Assembly: GCA_022843345.1 (NCBI GenBank)
Contig: JALHNW010000132.1
Span: 1 to 5,800, forward strand
Direction: 5' to 3'
Length of the DNA stretch: 5,800 nt
From: Rubritepida sp.
Lineage (GTDB): Bacteria; Pseudomonadota; Alphaproteobacteria; Acetobacterales; Acetobacteraceae
How positions within the stretch are numbered: the stretch's first letter is position 1; each line of letters opens with the position of its first letter. Below are positions 1 to 5,773 of the stretch, one piece after another. The notes under the pieces were generated by a model that was not told where the DNA came from, did not search any database, and was given only the letters and a program-made list of their open reading frames with translations. The translations under genes were made by a program, and so were the position numbers.

Positions 1-3000
1 CCGCCGTCCAGCGTGTCGGCGCCGTTCCCGCCGGTCTGCACGTCGTCCCCGCCGCGGCCGAGCAGGTGGTCGCGCCCCGCGCCGCCGAACAGGCCTTCCG
101 CGCCGTCCAGCCCCTGCACCCGCGCATCCGCGCCGTTCGAGAAGAAGCGGCCCAGCGCGTCGAGCTGCGACAGCCGGGCGGCGGCGCCGTCGGGCGTCAC
201 CTGCACGTAGGCCTGCGCGGTGGTGTCGGCCCGCAGCGCCAGGTTCTGGATCCGCAGGTCGCCCGCCGGGGCCGCGTCGGCGGCCTGGAAGGCCAGGGCG
301 TCGGTGCCGTGCCGCGCCTCCAGGAACTCGGCCAGCGCGTCCTGCTCGGTGCCCTTGGCGGCGAAGGTGGCCGCGCCATCCCCCAGCGCGGCGTCGTTCA
401 GCAGGTTCACGCGCGAGCCGGCGATGGTGTAGGCGGCCAGGGGGTAGCCGTCGCCGCCGCCCGCCAGGAAGTCGAGCGTGACCATGCGGATCACGCGGCT
501 TCCGTCGCCCTGGAGCACGCCGCCGCTGACGATCGTGTCGGCGATCGAGCCGTCCTCGTTCAGCAGCACCAGGGACTGGATGCGCTGGCCTTCGGTGGTG
601 ACGGCGCCGGTGCCGGCGTTCACCACCTGCGCGGCCTTCGTGGGGTCGAAGGAGAAGGACGCGCCGCCCACCTGCGCGAACTGGCCGGGCGTGGCGGTCG
701 GCGTCCAGCCCGCCACCGCGTGCTCGAAGATGCGCTCGAGGTTGGCAGCGGAAACGCTGATGATCGAGAGGTTGTTGTTGAAGCGCAGGCTGTTCTCGAT
801 GTCGAGCTGCGACACCGCGCCCCCGGGCTTGCCGGCGGCGGGGTTGGCGAGCGGCGGCAGCTCCGCGGGCACCGGCTGGCCCAGCACGGCGCCGATCTCG
901 GCGCGGATGCCGCCGCCGTTCTTGAAGGACAGCATCACGCCCGGATCCACCTGCTTCGCCACGAACAGGTTGGCGTCGGCGGTGAGGTTGCCGAGGTTCG
1001 TCTCCTCCGAGCGCACCTCGTTGCGCCGCCCCTCCAGGAACACGTCGGTGAAGCCAAGCACGTTGCCGTCCTTGGCCGCGATGACGGACTGGATGGCGGT
1101 GGTGACCTGGCGCACCTCGCCGCCGCGCGTGCCGTCGGCGTAGGCGTCGTCCGCGCCCCAGAGGGCGGCGACGTTCGCGTCCGTGGTGGCGACGGGCCCG
1201 TTCAGCGCGGCGTCGGGCGCGCCGGTGATGACGCCGTTCGCGTCGAAGTCCAGCACCAGCCGGCCGACATAGGAGTACTCGCCCGCGGTGGAGACGATGG
1301 CGACCGGGTTGCCGTCCGCCCCCGTGCGGAACACGGGGTAGCCCTCCGCCGCCGCATCGCCCGGGCGCAGCGCGTCGCCGCCGTCGGCGAAGACGGTGTG
1401 CGAGCCGGCGGAGACGATCACGTCCACGCCGCGCAGCAGCGGCGCCAGCGCCAGCTCGTTGGCGTATTGCTGGAGGTGGGACAGCAGCACGATCTTGTTG
1501 ATGCCCTGCGCCTGCATCTGGTCCACCCAGGGCTGCAGGATCTGCGCCAGCTCCGCCATGTTGTCGCGGCCCCCGTCGCCCGCGGGGTCGAGCACACGCA
1601 CGCCGCCGGTGGTGGAGATCGAGGCCAGCACCTGCGTGGTCAGGCCCAGCACGCCGATGGTCTGGCCATTCTCGACGATGGTGGTCCAGGGGGCGATCTG
1701 CGCGTCCGCCGCCTCGGCCGCCACCGCGTTGTTGGAGGACAGGTCGGAGGCGCGGGTGGCGTAGGTCGAGGCCTCGCGCAGCGTGGTGGTGAAGAGCGGG
1801 TTCAGCGAGGATTCGCCCGCGAAGGACAGGTTGGCCGACAGGTAGGGGAACTGCGCGCCGATGTTGGTGACGCGCGCGCCCGGCGTGGCGCCGGTGGTGT
1901 TCGCGGTGAAGTCGGTGAAGGCGGCCAGCGGGTTCGGGCCCAGGTCGAAGTCGTGGTTGCCCAGCACGCTGGCCTGGATGCCGATGGCGTTGAGGATGGC
2001 GATGTCGGCCGCGAAGAAGGGCGAGGAGGCGCCGGCCAGGCTGGACAGCGTGCCCGCGGCCAGGCCCAGCGACTGCTCGTAATAGGCGCGCAGCACGGGG
2101 ACCAGCGCGGCGTCCGTGCCCGCCGCGCCGAAGGGGCCGGGGATGACGTTGTCGCCGCCGCTCAGCGTGATGGAGTTCGGCAGCGCGTCCTCCAGCTTGT
2201 CCACGATGGCGGCGAAGCGGTCGGCGCGGCCGGTGGCCAGCAGCCCCGCCTCGAAGTCGGAGGCGTGAAGGATCTGGAGGCGATACGTGCCGGTGCCGCC
2301 GGCGGCGATGTCCACCACGCTGGTCGTGCCGCTCACCTCGTTGGCGATGGCGAGGCCGGGCGTCGGGCCGGGGATGAAGGCGCTGGTCTCGGGCGCCGCG
2401 TCGCCCGGCACGCGGATGATGCCGGCGTAGGTGACCTGCGTCGGGCCTTCGATGCGGAAGGCGATGTTGGCGTTCGCGCGCTCCAGCCCCACGAAGGCGT
2501 GCAGCACGCCGTCCACCTCGCCGAGCGTGACGTGCTCGGGCTCCGATCCCTTGTTGTCGGAGCGCGCGTCGTCGTACAGCGCGGGGAATTGCGAGGCGAT
2601 CACCTGGTCGATCAGCTGGCCGCTGTCGTAGACGCGCGTGAGCGTCGGCGCCGCCTCCCTGCCGCCCACCTGCCAGATGGAAAGCGAGCGCGTGCCGATG
2701 ACGTTCAGCACGTCCAGGTCGCCGTCGCCATCCGTGTCGCCGGCCCACTTGGTGACCTGCAGGCGGCCGAGGTCGGCATCGCCGCGGCGGCCCTGCACCT
2801 GCGCCAGCAGCGCGGGGTCCAGCGCGGGGTTGCCCGCGGTGGCGGCGGAGCCGGTGGCGGGGACGAGGCTGGCGATCGTCACCATCTCGTCGAAGGCGCC
2901 GCCGTATTCGCGCGCGTCGCCCTCGTTGGCGGTGACCAGGTAGGTGACGCCGCCCTGCACGAAGGAGGCGACGGCGTCGGGCATGTGCAGGCCCTGGATG

Positions 3001-3812
3001 GGCACCTGGCGGATGTTGGGCCCGCCGTCGCGGTCCGACGTGTCGATGCCGTTGCCGGGCAGCGCGTGGTTGACCGCGCCCAGCGGGATGACGGAGACCC
3101 AGGCCTCGGCCGCGAGGTCGAACACGGCGATGGAATTGGCTTCCTGCAGCGTCACGTAGGCGCGGGTGCCGCTGACGGTGATGTATTCCGGCTCGAAATC
3201 CGTCGAGGGCAGCGCGGTGTCGGCGGCGCCGAAGCCGTTGGCGATCTTCACGCCCAAGGCCTCCAGCGCGGCGCGCTGCGCGTCGAAGGCCTCGAAGCCG
3301 AAGAAGCGCGAGGTCCAGGAGGCGACGTCCACGATGGCGAGGCCGCCGGGCGCGTCGGTGGCGTAGCCCGCCGTCGGCTCGGCCTCCACCGCCACCAGCA
3401 GCTTCGTGCCGTCGGGGGTGAAGGTGATCATGTCGGGCACCACGCCCACCGTGGTGGCGGCGCGGAAGGTGGCGGCGGTGCCGGCGGCGTCCAGCGTGAA
3501 GGCGGCGACCACGCCTTGGCTGCCGGCCGGGCTGCCGTCGAAGGCCACGGCCAGCGTGTTCCCGCTGACCGCCACGGAATTGCCGGTGCCGAGCGCGGAG
3601 ACGCCGGCGGGCAGCGTGATGGCGGATTTGGGGATGGAGAAGGCGAGCGCGCCGGTGTCCACGTCCAGCGCGTCCACGCCATTCGTGCCCATGACGAAGA
3701 GCAGGCCGCGGGCCGCGTCGTGGATCACCACCTCGCTGTTGCCGGCCGCGCCCCCGGCCAGGGTGGCGTTGGACACGGTGAAGACCGTGGTCGTGTCGAG
3801 CAGGCCGGACAT
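1..3812 (-). CDS. Secreted RTX 5'-nucleotidase/metallophosphatase with N-terminal choice-of-anchor I domain (C-terminus outside window)
   Basis: Translating the minus strand gives 1270 uninterrupted codons that run off the left edge. Residues about 1-505 resemble the choice-of-anchor I propeller-like domain: EPEY at 207-210, NEGDARE at 296-302, a Ca-loop-like DTDGDGDLD at 359-367 and ANEVSGTTSV near its end. Residues about 510-850 are a calcineurin-like phosphatase: LHASDFE at 515-521, GGDN at 552-555, GNHDFD at 618-623, H779 in LSHLQQ and H805 in GSHT. Residues about 915-1135 are the 5'-nucleotidase C-terminal domain: ETNLGN to 942, NGGGIR at 965-970, FNNN at 1011-1014 and GGGDGYP at 1118-1124. 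RTX nonapeptides begin near 1243. The family hydrolyses nucleotides or related phosphoesters outside the cytoplasm. The N-terminus (MSGLLDTTTVF) is not a signal peptide, so type I secretion through a C-terminal signal is inferred. I chose the ATG at 3812 because AGGGG lies 6 nt upstream; the in-frame ATG at 3818 touches that site. Motif I reads DxE where DxH is usual. The exact substrate cannot be told from the sequence. Confidence 0.9.
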   Translation of the reverse strand, partial: MSGLLDTTTVFTVSNATLAGGAAGNSEVVIHDAARGLLFVMGTNGVDALDVDTGALAFSIPKSAITLPAGVSALGTGNSVAVSGNTLAVAFDGSPAGSQGVVAAFTLDAAGTAATFRAATTVGVVPDMITFTPDGTKLLVAVEAEPTAGYATDAPGGLAIVDVASWTSRFFGFEAFDAQRAALEALGVKIANGFGAADTALPSTDFEPEYITVSGTRAYVTLQEANSIAVFDLAAEAWVSVIPLGAVNHALPGNGIDTSDRDGGPNIRQVPIQGLHMPDAVASFVQGGVTYLVTANEGDAREYGGAFDEMVTIASLVPATGSAATAGNPALDPALLAQVQGRRGDADLGRLQVTKWAGDTDGDGDLDVLNVIGTRSLSIWQVGGREAAPTLTRVYDSGQLIDQVIASQFPALYDDARSDNKGSEPEHVTLGEVDGVLHAFVGLERANANIAFRIEGPTQVTYAGIIRVPGDAAPETSAFIPGPTPGLAIANEVSGTTSVVDIAAGGTGTYRLQILHASDFEAGLLATGRADRFAAIVDKLEDALPNSITLSGGDNVIPGPFGAAGTDAALVPVLRAYYEQSLGLAAGTLSSLAGASSPFFAADIAILNAIGIQASVLGNHDFDLGPNPLAAFTDFTANTTGATPGARVTNIGAQFPYLSANLSFAGESSLNPLFTTTLREASTYATRASDLSSNNAVAAEAADAQIAPWTTIVENGQTIGVLGLTTQVLASISTTGGVRVLDPAGDGGRDNMAELAQILQPWVDQMQAQGINKIVLLSHLQQYANELALAPLLRGVDVIVSAGSHTVFADGGDALRPGDAAAEGYPVFRTGADGNPVAIVSTAGEYSYVGRLVLDFDANGVITGAPDAALNGPVATTDANVAALWGADDAYADGTRGGEVRQVTTAIQSVIAAKDGNVLGFTDVFLEGRRNEVRSEETNLGNLTADANLFVAKQVDPGVMLSFKNGGGIRAEIGAVLGQPVPAELPPLANPAAGKPGGAVSQLDIENSLRFNNNLSIISVSAANLERIFEHAVAGWTPTATPGQFAQVGGASFSFDPTKAAQVVNAGTGAVTTEGQRIQSLVLLNEDGSIADTIVSGGVLQGDGSRVIRMVTLDFLAGGGDGYPLAAYTIAGSRVNLLNDAALGDGAATFAAKGTEQDALAEFLEARHGTDALAFQAADAAPAGDLRIQNLALRADTTAQAYVQVTPDGAAARLSQLDALGRFFSNGADARVQGLDGAEGLFGGAGRDHLLGRGGDDVQTGGNGADTLDG
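3..113 (-). repeat. Start of RTX (haemolysin-type) calcium-binding nonapeptide repeats
   Basis: Residues 1234-1270 of the exoprotein form nine-residue units of the GGxGxDxUx type. A degenerate lead-in unit, GLDGAEGLF (1234-1242), is followed by GGAGRDHLL (1243-1251), GRGGDDVQT (1252-1260) and GGNGADTLD (1261-1269). The next unit opens with G1270 at the window edge. Such units bind calcium as a parallel beta-roll and usually precede an uncleaved C-terminal type I secretion signal. That signal, and any HlyB/HlyD-type exporter genes, would lie beyond base 1 and are not visible. Confidence 0.88.
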
Positions 3813-3818
3813 GCGCAT

Positions 3819-3823
3819 CCCCT
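3819..3823 (-). promoter_or_regulatory. Ribosome binding site that favours the ATG at 3812
   Basis: On the minus strand AGGGG is followed by ATGCGC and then a second ATG. Spacing is zero to the first ATG (3818) and 6 nt to the second (3812). Only the second gives a usable Shine-Dalgarno distance, so the protein most likely begins MSGLLD. Confidence 0.6.
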
Positions 3824-3841
3824 GGATTGGCGGTTGCGCGT

Positions 3842-3849
3842 GGTTAACC
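3842..3849. promoter_or_regulatory. GGTTAACC palindrome upstream of the exoprotein gene
   Basis: A perfect 8-bp palindrome lies 29 bp upstream of the chosen start codon and is one of the few AT-containing spots in this region. On the minus strand it reads TTAACCAC, one base from the TTAACCAT half-site bound by CtrA in alphaproteobacteria. It could also form part of a -10 region. No convincing -35 partner is visible, so its role is unproven. Confidence 0.2.
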
Positions 3850-3889
3850 GGCGGGCTCGTTCAGGTCTTGGTAAGGTCCGGGTCGGTTC

Positions 3890-3907
3890 GGTGAAGCTTT
3901 GGTGAAG
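3890..3907 (-). promoter_or_regulatory. Possible Pho-box-like direct repeat (CTTCACC, 11-bp period)
   Basis: On the minus strand CTTCACC occurs twice (3907-3901 and 3896-3890), exactly 11 bp apart with AAAG between them. PhoB operators are built from 11-bp direct-repeat units with a CTGTCAY-type core and a 4-bp AT-rich spacer. Here only the TTCAC part of each core agrees, so the fit is partial. The position, about 80 bp upstream of a phosphatase/nucleotidase gene, makes phosphate control plausible. The element overlaps the hairpin at the methyltransferase stop codon. Confidence 0.25.
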
Positions 3908-3920
3908 GGGTCACCCCTTC
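3904..3920 (-). terminator. Hairpin centred on the methyltransferase stop codon
   Basis: GAAGGGG and CCCCTTC form a perfect 7-bp stem, and the 3-nt loop on the minus strand is the TGA stop codon itself. No U-tract follows (the next bases are ACCAAAGC), so this is not a classical intrinsic terminator. It could be a weak or Rho-assisted terminator, an mRNA 3'-end stabiliser, or chance in GC-rich DNA. Confidence 0.3.
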
Positions 3921-4789
3921 CCCAGCAGCCAATCCGCCTGGTCGCGCAGCTCGCCCAGCAGCCGGCGGTGCAGCGCCTCGCGCGCTGCCTGCACCTCCTC
4001 GCGCGGCGGCGGGGGGTGGATGGCGCGCTCAAGCACCGCCAGGAACTCCACCCCGCCCGGCTCGTGCATGTCCTTCAGGCGCCAGGGGCTCAGGCCCATG
4101 GCGCGGGCTTCCAGCAGCAGCAGCTCGAAGCTCGCCGGCGTGAAGGTCCAGGCGTGGACGTCGTGGTAGGCGCCGCCCTCGTCGTCGTAGGCGGCGCACA
4201 GCGCGTGCACCTCGGCGGGCGCGGCGATGATGGCGAAGGGCACCGCCTCGCCCTTCACCCAGGCGCGGCCCTCGTCATCCGTGCGGCGGGCGGACAGGCC
4301 GGTGCTGTCGTACACCGCCGCCAGCCGGTGCTTGGGCCGCGGGCGCAGGTGCGCCTCCAGGAACTGGCCGACGGTGGAGACGGGGCGCAGCGCGTCGAAG
4401 CACAGGCGCTTGTCGGGCACCGCCAGCACCAGGTGGCCCGCGGGCGCCAGCAGCCGGTCGGCCGAGGCGAGCAGCCCGATCGGGTCCAGCAGGTGCTCGA
4501 TGACGTGGGAGGCGATGATGGAATCGTAGGTGCCGTGGGTGTCGGCCGGGATGGCGTCGTGCAGCGCCCCGCCCTGCCAGACCACGTCCACCTCCTCGAT
4601 CCGCGCGTGGTCGTGCGCGGCGTATTTCGCGCGCAGGGTGGCGGCGTCGGCGTGGTCCACCACCAGGGTCGGCCAGCCCTCGCGCTTGGGCGCGATGGGC
4701 GAGATCGAGGCGCCGACCTCGATGATGCGCGGCGGCTGCAGGCGCAGCCCGTCGAGGAGGAAGGCGCGTCGGTCCATGGCGCGCAGCAT
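3911..4789 (-). CDS. Class I SAM-dependent methyltransferase
   Basis: The 292-residue product has the Rossmann-type methyltransferase order. Beta-1/motif I is IIEVGASISP (22-31), an acidic residue ends beta-2 at D45 (VVDH), and beta-4 with the following helix reads YDSIIASHVIEHLLDP (88-103). A later strand is LVLAVPDK (120-127). Motif I carries GAS rather than the usual GxGxG, a variant I recall from methyltransferases starting 'EIGxSxxPIxPKR'. A C-terminal region of about 130 residues follows and ends in an Arg/Glu-rich helix. There are no membrane segments or signal, so it should be cytosolic. The substrate is not recognisable; relatives act on sugars, lipids or small molecules. The start is uncertain: ATG at 4789 gives MLRAMDRR and ATG at 4777 gives MDRRAF, and neither has a strong Shine-Dalgarno site. 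It is divergent from the hydrolase and lies 98 bp upstream of the exoprotein gene on the same strand. Confidence 0.88.
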   Translation of the reverse strand: MLRAMDRRAFLLDGLRLQPPRIIEVGASISPIAPKREGWPTLVVDHADAATLRAKYAAHDHARIEEVDVVWQGGALHDAIPADTHGTYDSIIASHVIEHLLDPIGLLASADRLLAPAGHLVLAVPDKRLCFDALRPVSTVGQFLEAHLRPRPKHRLAAVYDSTGLSARRTDDEGRAWVKGEAVPFAIIAAPAEVHALCAAYDDEGGAYHDVHAWTFTPASFELLLLEARAMGLSPWRLKDMHEPGGVEFLAVLERAIHPPPPREEVQAAREALHRRLLGELRDQADWLLGKG

Positions 4790-4799
4790 AGCGGCGATG

Positions 4800-4839
4800 G
4801 CCGCCCCAACGCGAGGGGCGCGCCGCGCGTTGGGGCGGC
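4800..4839. repeat. Perfect 14-bp inverted repeat in the divergent intergenic region
   Basis: GCCGCCCCAACGCG at 4800-4813 is the exact reverse complement of CGCGTTGGGGCGGC at 4826-4839, separated by 12 bases (AGGGGCGCGCCG). It fills 40 of the 50 bases between the methyltransferase and hydrolase start codons and directly abuts the hydrolase ATG. It could be a dimeric repressor site serving both promoters. It could instead be an mRNA hairpin that buries the G-rich leader just before the start codon. Because of the symmetry both genes carry the same CGCGTTGGGGCGGC leader. Confidence 0.8.
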
Positions 4840-5646
4840 ATGCACCACATCCGCCTCGGGCACGGCCCGGACCTGCTCCTGCTGCACGGCCTGGGCTCCT
4901 CCCATCGCGGCTGGGCGCCGCTGCTGCCCCTGCTGGAGCCGCATTTCCGGCTGACGGTGCCGGACCTGCCGGGCTTCGGGCGCACGCCCCTGCCGCCCGC
5001 GCCGCTGTCCATTCCCGTGCTGGCCGACGCGGTGGAGGGCTTCATGGACGCGCAGGGGCTGCGCGGGGCGGCGGTGGCCGGCTTCTCCATGGGCGGGCAA
5101 TTGGCGCTGGAGCTGGTGCGGCGCGGCGCGGCCGGGCCGGTCGTGGCGCTGGCCCCCGGCGGCTTCTGGATGGGGTGGGAGCGCGCGTGGATCGCCGGCA
5201 ACATCTCCGCCGGGCTGGCCATGGTGCGCGCCATCAAGCCCATGCTGCCCGCCGTCGCCGCGCTGCCGGCCACCCGCGCGCTGCTGTTCGCGCAGTTCTG
5301 CGCCCGGCCCTGGGCGGTGGCGGCCGACGTGGCGCATGACGAGGCGAAGGGCGAGGCCGAGGCGCCGGGCACCGACCCCATGCTCGCGCAGCTCGTTTCC
5401 GCGCCGATGCAGCCGGGGCTGGAGGCGGGCGAGGCGCCCCGCGCGCCCGTGCTGATCGCCTGGGGGCGGGAGGACCGGGTGCTGCTGCCCAGCCAGGCCC
5501 CGCGCGCCCAGGCGGCCTTCCCCGGCTCGCGGCTGGAATGGGTGGCCCGCGCCGGGCACTACATCCACTGGGACCAGCCGGGCGAGGTTGCGCGGATGGT
5601 GCGGCTGCATTGCGGGGCGCAGGCCTTGCTGGCGGCGCCGGGCTGA
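4840..5646 (+). CDS. Alpha/beta-fold hydrolase
   Basis: The 268-residue product is a typical stand-alone alpha/beta-hydrolase. The oxyanion-hole motif is HGLGSS (16-21) and the following turn is PDLPGFGRT (41-49). The nucleophile elbow GFSMGG places Ser83. The acid is Asp212 in WGREDRVL and the base is His240 in AGHYIHWDQP, so the Ser-Asp-His triad is complete. Residues about 110-190 form the variable cap that sets specificity, and I cannot infer a substrate from it. There is no signal peptide, so it is probably a cytosolic esterase, C-C hydrolase or similar. The ATG at 4840 is the only usable start: upstream in frame there is no ATG, GTG or TTG before a TAG at 4789-4791. A GGGG stretch at 4832-4835 may serve as a poor ribosome binding site but lies inside the inverted repeat. 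The gene ends inside a 21-bp tandem repeat. Confidence 0.92.
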   Translation: MHHIRLGHGPDLLLLHGLGSSHRGWAPLLPLLEPHFRLTVPDLPGFGRTPLPPAPLSIPVLADAVEGFMDAQGLRGAAVAGFSMGGQLALELVRRGAAGPVVALAPGGFWMGWERAWIAGNISAGLAMVRAIKPMLPAVAALPATRALLFAQFCARPWAVAADVAHDEAKGEAEAPGTDPMLAQLVSAPMQPGLEAGEAPRAPVLIAWGREDRVLLPSQAPRAQAAFPGSRLEWVARAGHYIHWDQPGEVARMVRLHCGAQALLAAPG

Positions 5647-5687
5647 GTGCTGGCGGCGCCGGCCTGAGTGGTGGCGGTGCCCGTCTA
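5629..5687 (+). repeat. 21-bp tandem repeat across the hydrolase stop codon, third copy cut by the IS end
   Basis: Copy 1 (5629-5649) and copy 2 (5650-5670) differ at one base of 21. A third, diverged copy begins at 5671 and agrees at 12 of its first 16 bases. Because 21 is a multiple of three, the hydrolase frame is kept and reads LAAPG-stop-V, LAAPA-stop-V, VAVPV-stop. The stops are TGA at 5644, TGA at 5665 and TAG at 5686. Similarity fades where the IS630-type end begins. Slippage duplication of the gene's 3' end followed by drift is the simplest origin. Confidence 0.75.
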
Positions 5688-5758
5688 GAGCATGCTGTCT
5701 TTTGAAGGAATCGGGATTCCGGCGCGGCTGAGTTTCTGATTCAAGCTTCCTGCTGGGC

Positions 5759-5764
5759 AGGAGG
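5759..5764 (+). promoter_or_regulatory. Ribosome binding site of the IS630 transposase
   Basis: A consensus AGGAGG lies 9 nt before the ATG at 5774. It is the strongest Shine-Dalgarno sequence I found in the window and supports that ATG as the transposase start. Confidence 0.7.
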
Positions 5765-5773
5765 CCAGTGGGG

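Noticed and set aside
3816..3818. ATG at 3818 as the exoprotein start
   Set aside because: The AGGGG site touches this codon, leaving no spacing; the ATG at 3812 has 6 nt.
66..3905. 1279-codon plus-strand open frame
   Set aside because: It is the in-register mirror of the minus-strand exoprotein, which has clear domain motifs. The plus-strand product is low-complexity R/G/H/A/V-rich with no recognisable domain.
3899..4954. 351-codon plus-strand open frame
   Set aside because: It mirrors the methyltransferase, crosses the divergent gap into the hydrolase in the wrong frame, and has low-complexity composition.
4530..5339. 269-codon plus-strand open frame
   Set aside because: It is out of frame with the hydrolase and antisense to the methyltransferase, with typical GC-rich shadow composition.
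4255..5610. Minus-strand open frames of 451 and 368 codons over the hydrolase
   Set aside because: They overlap the hydrolase, which has a full catalytic triad, and the methyltransferase in another frame. Their products are Arg/Pro/Ala-rich with no domain features.
5689..5696. AGCATGCT palindrome as an operator
   Set aside because: It lies at the tip of the inferred IS inverted repeat and is more simply part of that end.
5647..5700. Intrinsic terminator after the hydrolase
   Set aside because: The GC-rich symmetry comes from GGCGCC within the tandem repeat, there is no clean stem, and the only T-run (TCTTTTG) belongs to the IS end.
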